A stretch of 64,000 bases of DNA, taken from assembly GCF_003060865.1 (NCBI RefSeq), contig NZ_CP028918.1, positions 3,212,001-3,276,000 of the forward strand. The letters run 5' to 3'. Position 1 is the stretch's first letter. Every line of letters begins with the position of its first letter. This document shows positions 56,499-64,000 of the stretch, piece by piece. The position numbers and the translations under genes are program-made. Below the pieces are notes generated by a model. The model had not been told where the DNA came from. It worked only from the letters and a program-made list of their open reading frames with translations, and made no database searches. Source of the stretch: Gemmobacter aquarius (GTDB lineage Bacteria > Pseudomonadota > Alphaproteobacteria > Rhodobacterales > Rhodobacteraceae).

Positions 56499-58274
56499 AT
56501 GCCCGCCTACACCGCCCCCGTCAAAGACATGCAATTCGTGCTGCACGACACGCTCGGCATCGCGGGCAGCGACATTCCCGGCTACGCCGACCTCGACCCC
56601 GCCTTTACCGAAGCGGTGCTGACCGAAGCCGGACGCCTCGCGTCCGAGGTGCTCGCCCCCCTCAACCCCGTGGGCGACCGCGAAGGCTGCCGCTTGGAAA
56701 ACGGCGTGGTCCGCACCCCCACCGGCTTTGCCGAAGCCTACAAGCAATTGTGCGAGGGCGGCTGGACCGCGCTCGACTGCGATCCCGCTTACGGCGGGCA
56801 GGGTCTGCCCTATCTGATGGGCACGGCGGTGGGCGAAATGCTGGTGGGCGCCAACATGTCGCTGAACATGTATCAGGGCCTGACCCATGGCGCCTATTCC
56901 GCGATCCATGTCCATGGGACCGACGCGCAGAAATCGCGCTACCTGCCGCGCCTTGTGTCGGGCGCATGGACCGGCACGATGAACCTGACCGAACCGCATT
57001 GCGGCACCGATCTTGGCATGATGCGGACCCGCGCCGAACCGCAGGCCGACGGCAGCTACCGCATAACGGGGCAAAAGATCTTCATCTCGGCGGGCGAGCA
57101 TGACATGGCCGAGAACATCATCCACCTCGTGCTGGCAAAGGCACCCGGCGGGGGCGAGGGGACCAAGGGCGTGTCGCTCTTCATCGTGCCGAAATGGCTG
57201 GTGAATGACGATGGCACGCTCGGGCCGCGCAACGGGGTGACGGTGGGCAAGGTGGAACACAAGATGGGCATCCACGGCAACGCCACCTGCGTGATGAATT
57301 ATGATGGCGCGACCGGCTACCTGCTGGGGGGCTTGCACAAGGGGATGCGCGCCATGTTCACCATGATGAACGAAGCCCGCATCGGGGTCGGCGTGCAGGG
57401 CTATGCCGTGGCCGAAGCCGCCTATCAAAGCGCCGCCACCTATGCCCGCGACCGCCTTCAGGGCCGCGCCGTGACGGGGGCTGCAAACCCGGCTGGCCCC
57501 GCCGATCCGCTGATCGTGCACCCCGACATCCGCCGCAGCCTGATGGACCAGAAAAGTTTCGTCGAAGGGGCGCGCGCGCTGACCTTCTGGGGCGCGTCGC
57601 TGATCGACCGCGCCTCGCGTCTGGGGGATGCCCAAGCCGAAGGGCTGATCTCGCTGCTGACGCCCGTGATAAAGGGTTTCCAGACCGACAAGGGGTTCGA
57701 TGCCTGCGTCGCGGCGCAACAGGTGTTCGGCGGGCATGGCTATATCGAGGAATGGGGCATGTCGCAATTCGCCCGCGATGCGCGGATCGCCATGATCTAC
57801 GAAGGCGCGAACGGGGTGCAGGCGCTCGATCTGGTGGGGCGCAAACTGGCGGCGGATGGTGGCAAGCCGATCATGGCGTTTTTCGACCTCGTCAAGACCT
57901 TCAACCGCGAGAATGCCGCCGATCCGCGCATGGCAGGCTTTACCGAACCCTTGAAAGCGTCGTCCAAAGACCTGCAGGCGGCAGCGATGTATTTCATGGA
58001 AAACGGGATGAAATCGCCCAATACGGCGCTGGCGGGAAGCACCGATTTCCTGCATCTGATGGGCCATGTCTGCCTTGGACTGATGTGGGGGCGCATGGCC
58101 CGCGCGGCACTTGCGGCACTGGATGCAGGCCACCCCGACCGCGATTTCCTCGAGTCAAAGCTTGCGACGGGCCGCTACTACATGGCCCGCCAACTTCCGG
58201 CCACGGCCTTGCACCTGACCCGCATCCTGTCGGGCGAAGGTCCGGTCATGGCGCTGAAAGCCGAAGCGTTCTAA
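56499..58274 (+). CDS. fadE: acyl-CoA dehydrogenase, long (FadE-like, AidB-type C-terminal extension)
   Basis: The 591-residue flavoprotein oxidises acyl-CoA to trans-2-enoyl-CoA. It has the core segments [17 protein letters not shown] near 165, [19 protein letters not shown] near 205, and [40 protein letters not shown] near 415 with the catalytic Glu in YEG. The C-terminal ~150-residue extension (acyl-CoA dehydrogenase C-terminal domain) is typical of the PA4995/FadE-like long-chain subgroup. AGGAG lies about 7 nt before the ATG at 56499. It is followed 14 nt after the stop by a 19-bp palindrome. Confidence 0.93.
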   Translation: MPAYTAPVKDMQFVLHDTLGIAGSDIPGYADLDPAFTEAVLTEAGRLASEVLAPLNPVGDREGCRLENGVVRTPTGFAEAYKQLCEGGWTALDCDPAYGGQGLPYLMGTAVGEMLVGANMSLNMYQGLTHGAYSAIHVHGTDAQKSRYLPRLVSGAWTGTMNLTEPHCGTDLGMMRTRAEPQADGSYRITGQKIFISAGEHDMAENIIHLVLAKAPGGGEGTKGVSLFIVPKWLVNDDGTLGPRNGVTVGKVEHKMGIHGNATCVMNYDGATGYLLGGLHKGMRAMFTMMNEARIGVGVQGYAVAEAAYQSAATYARDRLQGRAVTGAANPAGPADPLIVHPDIRRSLMDQKSFVEGARALTFWGASLIDRASRLGDAQAEGLISLLTPVIKGFQTDKGFDACVAAQQVFGGHGYIEEWGMSQFARDARIAMIYEGANGVQALDLVGRKLAADGGKPIMAFFDLVKTFNRENAADPRMAGFTEPLKASSKDLQAAAMYFMENGMKSPNTALAGSTDFLHLMGHVCLGLMWGRMARAALAALDAGHPDRDFLESKLATGRYYMARQLPATALHLTRILSGEGPVMALKAEAF

Positions 58275-58288
58275 CCTGCGGCCACCCC

Positions 58289-58307
58289 GAATTTTCTGCG
58301 AAAATTC
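58289..58307. repeat. 19-bp palindrome, copy 4
   Basis: GAATTTTC-TGC-GAAAATTC is a perfect 8-bp inverted repeat, 14 nt beyond the fadE stop. It matches the other copies at 13902, 14081 and 39080. Confidence 0.75.
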
Positions 58308-58349
58308 GCGCCCTGTCCTGACCCCGCCGTCCTGACCAATAGGTGCCCC

Positions 58350-58562
58350 ATGCCGAAACGCTTCCGCCTGACACGCCGCTTTCCGGTCGCCATGACCGAA
58401 GACGGCTATCGCAAGCTTAAACGCTTCGCCACCGAGGCCGGGCTGGACGAGGGCGAGGCCCTGTCCTTCCTGTTCGAGAATTTCGACAGCGTGATCGACA
58501 AGGACACGCTGACCCACCGCCTGCGGCTGTTCAATTCAGAGCTTGAGGATCGGAAACGGTGA
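58350..58562 (+). CDS. small protein, ribbon-helix-helix-like, 70 aa
   Basis: The 70-residue basic protein starts MPKRFRLTRRFPVAMTEDGYRKLKRFATEAGLDEGEALSFLFENFDSVI. It has a short N-terminal strand and two helices in a layout similar to ribbon-helix-helix DNA-binding proteins, although the match is only by eye. ATG at 58350. It lies between fadE and the GST gene on the same strand, with a family A repeat after it. It could be a regulator of the beta-oxidation genes. I do not recognise a named family. Confidence 0.6.
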   Translation: MPKRFRLTRRFPVAMTEDGYRKLKRFATEAGLDEGEALSFLFENFDSVIDKDTLTHRLRLFNSELEDRKR

Positions 58563-58584
58563 TACCCTTGGCAGAGTCAAGAAT

Positions 58585-58605
58585 GAGTATTTGGCCAAGG
58601 GTGAA
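58585..58605. repeat. dispersed intergenic repeat, family A copy
   Basis: GAGTATTTGG then CCAAGGGTGAA lies 23 nt after the 70-aa protein gene. Confidence 0.65.
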
Positions 58606-58785
58606 TGGCCGCGCAACAGGTGGGCCTGAAGCGCGCATCGCGGGCGATCCACCCCGTCGGGCCGCCGACACTTGTCCGCCACGGCCAGACGGGGCTTCAC
58701 CCTTGACGGTCATCGGCTCTCCAGCCTGTACCGTGACCGGACTGTGCCGCGGAACGGTTAAGAAAGCGTCAATCCGACCCACCCG

Positions 58786-58833
58786 TTTCATCCTTGCGAA
58801 AAATACTCCGGGGGTCCGGGGGCTGGCCCCCGG
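58786..58833. repeat. dispersed intergenic repeat, family A copy with GC hairpin
   Basis: TTTCATCCTTGCG then AAAAATACTCCGGGGG, followed by a GGGGGCTGGCCCCC hairpin, matches the compound unit at 47032. It ends 24 nt before the GST start codon. Confidence 0.65.
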
Positions 58834-58857
58834 CGCTTGGCCAAAGAAAGCGACGCC

Positions 58858-59487
58858 ATGAAACTCTATTGCTTCGGCGAAAGCGGCAATGCCTACAAGG
58901 CCGCGCTGGCGCTGGCCCTGACAGGGAGCCCGTGGGAAGCTGTCTATGTCGATTTCTTCAACGGCGGGACGCGGCGGCCCGATTTTCGCGCGATCAACCC
59001 GATGGGCGAGGTGCCTGTGCTGGTTGATGGCGACCGCGTCCTGACCCAGTCGGGCGTGATCCTGACGCATATCGCCACCGTCACCGGTCGAATGGGCGGC
59101 GCGACGCCCGATGAGCAGGCCGAGGTTCTGCGCTGGCTGTTCTGGGACAATCACAAGCTGTCGGGACAGGCGGGCACCTGCCGCTTCCTGATGAATTTCG
59201 CGCCCGCAGACAAGCGCCCCGAAGGCGTGGTTCCCTTTCTGCAAGCCCGCCTGAAACACGCCTACGCCGTGCTGGACAGCCATCTGTCCAGCCGTGACTG
59301 GATCGTCGGCCCATCGCCCACCATCGCCGACCTGTCGTGCTGCGGATACCTTTACTACCCCGAACCCTTCGGTTTTTCCCGCGCCGACTGGCCCGCGATC
59401 GACCGTTGGCTGGGCCGCATCGCTGCCCTTCCCGGCTGGAAACCGCCCTATGACCTGATGCCCGGCAGCCCCGCCGACCGCGCCTAA
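58858..59487 (+). CDS. glutathione S-transferase family protein
   Basis: The 209-residue protein has a thioredoxin-like N-terminal domain (MKLYCFGESGNAYKAALALAL, then NPMGEVPVLVDGDRVLTQSGVILTHIA with the conserved Pro and the SQ/QS glutathione loop) and a helical C-terminal domain (PTIADLSCCGYLYY). The start is ATG 58858. The GST is in a beta-oxidation cluster, 11 bp upstream of the thiolase, so it may handle a reactive acyl or enoyl intermediate, but this is inferred. Confidence 0.92.
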   Translation: MKLYCFGESGNAYKAALALALTGSPWEAVYVDFFNGGTRRPDFRAINPMGEVPVLVDGDRVLTQSGVILTHIATVTGRMGGATPDEQAEVLRWLFWDNHKLSGQAGTCRFLMNFAPADKRPEGVVPFLQARLKHAYAVLDSHLSSRDWIVGPSPTIADLSCCGYLYYPEPFGFSRADWPAIDRWLGRIAALPGWKPPYDLMPGSPADRA

Positions 59488-59498
59488 AGGAGATGACC

Positions 59499-60710
59499 AT
59501 GTCCGACGCCTTCATCTACGACGCCCTTCGCAGCCCGCGCGGCAAGGGCCGCCCAGACGGCGCCTTGCACGAGATCACCGCCGTGGCGCTCTCGGCCCGC
59601 ATGCTCGACGCCATCGCCACACGCAACGGCCTGACCGGTGCTGCGGTCGAGGATGTGATCTGGGGCAATGTCACCCAAGTGGGCGAACAGGGCGGCTGCC
59701 TTGCCCGTTCGGCGGTGCTGCTGTCGGGGCTGGATCAGGCGATCCCCGGCCTGTCGGTCAACCGTTTCTGCGCCAGCGGGATGGAGGCGGTCAACCTTGC
59801 CGCGGGGCAGGTACGGGGCGGGGCGGGCCACGCCTATATCGCGGGCGGGGTCGAGATGATGGGCCGCGTGCCGATGGGGTCGGACGGGGCGGCAATTGCG
59901 GTAGACCCGTCGCTGGCGATGAAGACCTATTTTGTCCCGCAGGGCATTTCGGCGGACCTGATCGCTACGGAATACGGCATCACCCGCGAGGCCGCCGATG
60001 CCTATGCCGTCGAAAGCCAGCGCCGCGCGGCACTTGCGTGGGAGGAGGGGCGCTTTGCCAATTCGGTCATCCCCGTGCAGGACCAGAACGGCCTGCCGAT
60101 CCTTGACCGCGACGAATACATGCGCCCCGGCACCGACATGCAAACGCTTGGCGCCTTGAAGCCCGCCTTCAAGGAGATGGGCGAGGTCATGCCCGGCTTC
60201 GACCGCGTCGCCTTGATGAAATACCCGCATCTGGAACGGATCGACCATATCCACCACGCCGGCAATTCAAGCGGCATCGTCGACGGTGCCGCCGCCCTGC
60301 TGATCGGCGATGCGGAATTCGGCCGCGCCCATGGCCTGCGCCCGCGCGCCCGCATCCGCGCCACCGCCAAGATCGGCACCGATCCCACGATCATGCTGAC
60401 CGGCCCCGTGCCGGTGACCGAAAAGATCCTGCGCGAGGCGGGCATGGCTATCAACGATATCGACCTGTTCGAGGTGAACGAGGCTTTCGCCTCGGTCGTC
60501 TTGCGCTTCATGCAGGCCTTCGATGTCGACCCCGCCCGCGTGAACCCCTGCGGCGGATCCATCGCCATGGGCCACCCGCTCGGGGCGACAGGGGCGATCA
60601 TCATCGGCACGCTGCTGGATGAGTTGGAACGCACCGGCAAAAGCACAGGCCTTGCCACGCTGTGCATCGCCAGCGGCATGGGGGCCGCCACGATCATCGA
60701 GAGGGTGTGA
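59499..60710 (+). CDS. fadA: acetyl-CoA acyltransferase (thiolase)
   Basis: The 403-residue thiolase cleaves 3-ketoacyl-CoA with CoA. Its active-site Cys lies in SVNRFCASGMEAVNLAAGQV near residue 92, the conserved NEAFA motif in FEVNEAFASVVLRF near 330, the GHPLGATGA His motif in MGHPLGATGAIIIG near 357, and the final CIASGMGAATIIERV Cys near 388. AAGGAG lies 6 nt before the ATG at 59499. It is coupled by 1 bp to the cupin gene. Confidence 0.95.
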   Translation: MSDAFIYDALRSPRGKGRPDGALHEITAVALSARMLDAIATRNGLTGAAVEDVIWGNVTQVGEQGGCLARSAVLLSGLDQAIPGLSVNRFCASGMEAVNLAAGQVRGGAGHAYIAGGVEMMGRVPMGSDGAAIAVDPSLAMKTYFVPQGISADLIATEYGITREAADAYAVESQRRAALAWEEGRFANSVIPVQDQNGLPILDRDEYMRPGTDMQTLGALKPAFKEMGEVMPGFDRVALMKYPHLERIDHIHHAGNSSGIVDGAAALLIGDAEFGRAHGLRPRARIRATAKIGTDPTIMLTGPVPVTEKILREAGMAINDIDLFEVNEAFASVVLRFMQAFDVDPARVNPCGGSIAMGHPLGATGAIIIGTLLDELERTGKSTGLATLCIASGMGAATIIERV

Positions 60711-61680
60711 TGCCAAGGCTCGACCTTGCCCATGTGCCGGTCAAGACCGGCTCGATCTACCCTCCGCCCTTTGCCGCGATGATGGCGGGGCGGTCGTCGC
60801 TGCGACTGGGCGATGCAGGCGGGTTGCGGCAGTTCGGCGTGAACCTTGTGACGCTGGACCCCGGCGCGCTGTCGTCCTTGCGCCATTGGCATAGGGCCGA
60901 GGATGAATTCGTGCTGGTTTTGCAAGGCACCTGCACCCTTGTGATGGATAATGGCCATTACCCGATGCAACCGGGCGAGGCTGCGGCCTTTCCCGCAGGC
61001 CGCGCCGACGGGCACCATTTCATAAACCGCGGGCGCGGGCCTGCCCGCTTCCTTGTCGCCGGAACCAAGGCCCCCGCGAAACCGCCACCTACAGCGATGC
61101 CGACCTGAAGGTCGAAATCACCCAAGGCACCGCCACCTTCACCCGCCGCGACGGCACGCCCTTTGTGGCGACCGAAGCCGACAGCCATTTGCCCGCCCAC
61201 AGCCGCCACGGCCTGCCCGCAGGGCTGATCCGGTCCGCTTGGCAGGACGAGCCCGACCCTGTGCACCCCGTGCTTGGCGGCGGCTGCGGCCCTTACCGTT
61301 ACCAGCTTCTGTCCGACCCCGGCGGCCTTACACAGTTCGGCGCCTTCATCGAGGAATTGCCCCCCGGCAGCCGGTCAGGCCACCGCCACTGGCACGAGGA
61401 TGAGGACGAATTCATCTACATGATCGACGGCCATGTCGTGCTTGTCGAAGACGGCGAAACCCCGCTCGGCCCCGGCGATGCGGCGGCTTGGCCTGCGGGG
61501 CTTGCGGTTGGCCACCGTCTCGACAACCGCTCGGACCGCCCCGCCCGCTACCTCGTGATCGGCACCCGCGCCGCGACCGACCGCATCCATTACAGCGACC
61601 ACGACCTGATCACCGAAAAATCCGGAACCGCCCGCCGCTATCTGCGCCGCGACGGCCGCCTGATAAAGGAAACGCCATGA
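60710..61680 (+). pseudogene. double-cupin protein interrupted by a frameshift
   Basis: Two cupin domains are encoded in tandem. Domain 1 starts MPRLDLAHVPVKTGSIYPPPF with metal residues in SLRHWHRAEDEFVLVLQG, and domain 2 has GHRHWHEDEDEFIYMIDGH. They are similar to each other (FGxNLVTL/FGAFIEEL, then cupin motif 2 PGEAAAFPAGRADGHHFINRG and PGDAAAWPAGLAVGHRLDNR), so the gene arose by duplication. After APAK domain 1 goes out of frame and stops at 61106-61108. Restoring one C to the C5 tract at 61071-61075 gives KAPRETATYSDADLKV, in frame with domain 2. As read, two separate frames exist: 60710-61108 and 61165-61680. Function unknown; it sits between fadA and fadB and overlaps both by 1-4 bp. 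Confidence 0.8.
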
Positions 61681-63851
61681 CCGATTTCACCCTGTCCACC
61701 GATGCCGACGGCGTGGCCACGATCACATGGGATGTGGCGGCCAAGTCGATGAACGTCCTGTCGCTTGCAGCACTTGCCGAGCTTGACACGGCCTTTGATG
61801 CGGCGCTGGCCGATCCGGCGGTAAGGGGGATCATCCTCACCTCGGCCAAGCCCGATTTCGCGGGCGGGATGGACCTGAACGTGATTGCCCAGATGCGGGC
61901 GGGCGGGGCTGCGGCCATCTTCGACGGCGTGATGGACATGCACCGCATCCTACGCAAGATCGAACGGGCCGGCATGGATGCGAAAACCCGCAAGGGCGCA
62001 AAGCCTGTCGTCGCGGCCCTGCCCGGCACGGCGCTTGGCATCGGGCTGGAAATCCCGCTCGCCTGCCACCGCATCATCGCCGCCGACAACGCAAAGGCCA
62101 AGATCGGCCTGCCCGAGATATTGGTCGGCATCTTCCCCGGCGCGGGCGGCACGACGCGGCTTATCCGCAAGCTCGGCGCGATGGCCGCAGCGCCCTTCCT
62201 GCTGGAAGGCAAGCTGTCGGACCCCAAGGCCGCCAAGATGAACGGCCTGATCGACGAGGTGGTCGCCCCGCAAGACCTGCTCGCCCGCGCCAAGGAATGG
62301 GTGCTGCAAGCCAAGGACGCCGATCTGGTGAAACCATGGGACGACAAGGGCTACAAGATGCCCGGCGGCGCTCCGTTCCATCCCGCAGGTTTCATGACCT
62401 TTGTCGGGGCTTCGGCCATGGTGATGGGCAAGACGATGGGCGTCTACCCCGCCGCCCGCGCGCTGCTGTCGGCGGCTTACGAAGGCGCGCTTGTCCCCTT
62501 TGATGTGGCGCTGAAGATCGAGGCGCGGCACTTTACCTCCATCCTCCTCAACCCGTCCTCCAGCGCGATGATCCGGTCCTTGTTCATCAACAAAGAGGCG
62601 CTTGAAAAAGGCGCGAACCGGCCGCGCCTTGCCGACCAATCGGTGCGCCACCTTGGCGTGCTGGGGGCGGGCATGATGGGGGCAGGGATTGCCCATGTCG
62701 CAGCCCTTGCCGGCATCACGGTGACTTTGATCGACGCCACCCAAGACGCCGCCGACCGGGGCCGCGCCCATTCCGAAAGCCTGCTCGACAAGGGCATCGC
62801 GCGGCGCAAGGTGACGCCCGAGAAAAAGGCCGAAGTTCTGGCGCGCATCACCGCCACCACCGATTATGCGGCACTATCGCCATGTGACCTGATCGTGGAA
62901 GCCGTCTATGAGGACCCCGCCGTAAAGGCCGAAGTCACTGCCCGCGCCGAAGCCGTGACGGGCGCGATCTTTGCAACCAACACCTCGACCCTGCCGATCA
63001 CCGGCCTTGCCCGCGCCAGCACAAGGCCAGACCGCTTCATCGGCATCCATTTCTTCTCGCCCGTCGACAAGATGAACCTTGTCGAAATCATCCGCGGCAA
63101 GGAAACCGGCGACGAGGCGGTGGCCAAGGCGCTCGATTTCGTGCGGCAAATCCGCAAGACCCCCATCGTGGTGAACGATGCGCGCTTTTTCTACGCCAAC
63201 CGCTGCATCATCCCCTACCTGAACGAAGGCATCCGCATGGTGGCCGAAGGCGTGGAACCCGCGCTGGTGGAAAACGCCGCCCGCATGGTCGGCATGCCGC
63301 TTGGCCCCCTGCAGCTGGTCGATGAAACCTCGATCGACCTTGGCGTGAAAATCGCCAAGGCGACCCGCGCGGCACTGGGTGACGCCTATCCCGATGGGGC
63401 GGTGGATGACGTGCTCTTCTGGCTGGCCGATCAGGGCCGCATGGGCAAAAAGGCCAATGCAGGCTTTTACGCCTATGACGCGGCGGGCAAGCGCGAAGGG
63501 CTGTGGCACGGCCTGACCGACCGCTACCCATCAGCCGAAACCCAACCCGACCTGACCGAGGTGCAGCACCGCCTACTGATGGCGCAAACCTTGGAAGCCG
63601 TCCGCGCCTTGCAGCACGGCGTGCTGACCGACATCCGCGAAGGTGACGTGGGCGCGATCCTCGGCTGGGGCTTTGCACCATGGTCGGGCGGCCCCTTCGC
63701 ATGGCTCGACATGATCGGCGCCCCCCGCGCGGTGGAAATCTGCGAAACGCTCACGGCAAAGTACGGCCCTCGCTTCACCGCCCCCCGACTGCTCGTCGAG
63801 ATGGCCACGAAGGGCGAGGCCTTCTACACCCGCTTCGCCAAAGCCGCCTGA
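61677..63851 (+). CDS. fadB: bifunctional enoyl-CoA hydratase/3-hydroxyacyl-CoA dehydrogenase
   Basis: The 724-residue multifunctional enzyme carries out the second and third steps of fatty-acid beta-oxidation. The crotonase domain (1-300) has ALPGTALGIGLEIPLACH and IGLPEILVGIFPGAGGTTRL, with both catalytic glutamates. The dehydrogenase part has the NAD-binding HLGVLGAGMMGAGIAHVAALAG near residue 325 and the catalytic region GIHFFSPVDKMNLVEIIRG and NRCIIPYLNEG. The start overlaps the cupin stop (ATGA). With fadE and fadA the block supplies a complete cycle. Confidence 0.96.
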   Translation: MTDFTLSTDADGVATITWDVAAKSMNVLSLAALAELDTAFDAALADPAVRGIILTSAKPDFAGGMDLNVIAQMRAGGAAAIFDGVMDMHRILRKIERAGMDAKTRKGAKPVVAALPGTALGIGLEIPLACHRIIAADNAKAKIGLPEILVGIFPGAGGTTRLIRKLGAMAAAPFLLEGKLSDPKAAKMNGLIDEVVAPQDLLARAKEWVLQAKDADLVKPWDDKGYKMPGGAPFHPAGFMTFVGASAMVMGKTMGVYPAARALLSAAYEGALVPFDVALKIEARHFTSILLNPSSSAMIRSLFINKEALEKGANRPRLADQSVRHLGVLGAGMMGAGIAHVAALAGITVTLIDATQDAADRGRAHSESLLDKGIARRKVTPEKKAEVLARITATTDYAALSPCDLIVEAVYEDPAVKAEVTARAEAVTGAIFATNTSTLPITGLARASTRPDRFIGIHFFSPVDKMNLVEIIRGKETGDEAVAKALDFVRQIRKTPIVVNDARFFYANRCIIPYLNEGIRMVAEGVEPALVENAARMVGMPLGPLQLVDETSIDLGVKIAKATRAALGDAYPDGAVDDVLFWLADQGRMGKKANAGFYAYDAAGKREGLWHGLTDRYPSAETQPDLTEVQHRLLMAQTLEAVRALQHGVLTDIREGDVGAILGWGFAPWSGGPFAWLDMIGAPRAVEICETLTAKYGPRFTAPRLLVEMATKGEAFYTRFAKAA

Positions 63852-63852
63852 C

Positions 63853-63888
63853 ACCCCCACCCCGGCCCTCCCCCCCGGGGGGAGGGGG
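63853..63888. repeat. post-stop GC hairpin element, copy 2
   Basis: CCCACCCCGGCCCTC then a C/G palindrome CCCCCCGGGGGGAGGG directly follows the fadB stop. It matches the block at 16723. Confidence 0.65.
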
Positions 63889-63936
63889 CGAACGTCGGGT
63901 TTGCAATCGCCCGCCTTTGCCATGCCGAAGCAAGAC

Positions 63937-63993
63937 GAGTATTTTTACAAGGGTGAAAGGGCAGGACTGCGTTTCACCCTTGCCCAAATACTC
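63937..63993. repeat. inverted pair of family A repeats
   Basis: GAGTATTTTT then ACAAGGGTGAAAGG (63937-63960) faces TTTCACCCTTG then CCCAAATACTC (63972-63993). As at 34097-34154, this can form a long hairpin. It lies at the right edge of the window, downstream of the fadB-like gene. Confidence 0.7.
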
Positions 63994-64000
63994 TCGGGGG

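Larger units (their letters stand above)
58563..58857. other. repeat-bearing gap before the GST gene
   Basis: This 295-bp gap holds a family A repeat at each end in opposite orientation (58585 and 58786) and nothing else that I can support. The middle (58610-58780) is GC-rich and shows no credible gene. Confidence 0.55.

Noticed and set aside
58563..58800. Additional small gene between the RHH-like and GST genes
   Set aside because: The frames there are GC-rich and run through the repeats at both ends, with no ribosome-binding site and no family likeness.

Overview
The window is a GC-rich, densely packed chromosomal segment from an alphaproteobacterium, most probably a Rhodobacteraceae member (Rhodobacter/Gemmobacter/Tabrizicola-like). 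Pointers to this are the class I lysyl-tRNA synthetase, an RpoH-type sigma factor of the RpoH-II kind, a DUF4864 protein, the beta-helix family starting MNKAITDGLVLMPP, the coaBC-dut-moeB run and the carnitine/BKACE operon. I saw no rRNA, tRNA, CRISPR array, insertion sequence or prophage. The placement rests on protein recognition only.

Layout. 1-3.9 kb: the start of a YcjX-like gene, truA, then a visibly decayed regulatory locus (5'-truncated exonuclease, response-regulator stump, DUF294 gene with an internal deletion), a small membrane protein and an intact single-domain response regulator. 4-8.7 kb: acs-adk with an MHS-type transporter, reading leftwards. 9-24 kb: mostly housekeeping (SulP permease, FMN-binding protein, beta-helix protein, DUF4864, lysK, TerB-like, PBP4-type carboxypeptidase, nadD, ettA, shortened acyltransferase, 25-residue membrane microprotein, cspA, esterase, class II aldolase).

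24-32.3 kb: an oligopeptide-type ABC transporter (Tat-exported binding protein, two permeases, a fused double ATPase) with an alkaline-phosphatase-superfamily enzyme downstream and a CocE/NonD hydrolase upstream. 32.5-44.9 kb: a quaternary-amine island. It holds choline-sulfatase and a GMC (choline-dehydrogenase-like) oxidoreductase, followed by a set that reads as gamma-butyrobetaine/carnitine breakdown to glycine betaine: NDP-forming acyl-CoA ligase, acyl-CoA dehydrogenase, CaiD-like hydratase, carnitine dehydrogenase-thioesterase fusion, BKACE, an SDR, and a divergent GlxA/CdhR-type regulator.

45-55.4 kb: M3 oligopeptidase, an amino-acid ABC permease and binding protein without a local ATPase, coaBC-dut-moeB-like, rpoH-II with chaN, cobU with a histidine phosphatase, and two hotdog thioesterases. 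55.5-63.9 kb: a fatty-acid beta-oxidation block (two paralogous MerR regulators, fadE-like dehydrogenase, RHH-like small protein, GST, thiolase, frameshifted double cupin, fadB-like bifunctional enzyme).

Intergenic DNA carries several dispersed short repeat families. One is a 19-bp AT-rich palindrome with four copies. Another is an AAATACTC / CCTTG-type element with many copies, sometimes in inverted pairs next to gene ends. I find no convincing new defence or mobile system. The most noteworthy signals are the locus decay near 1-3.2 kb, the repeat families, the composition of the gamma-butyrobetaine operon, and two frameshifts that both fall in C5 tracts.
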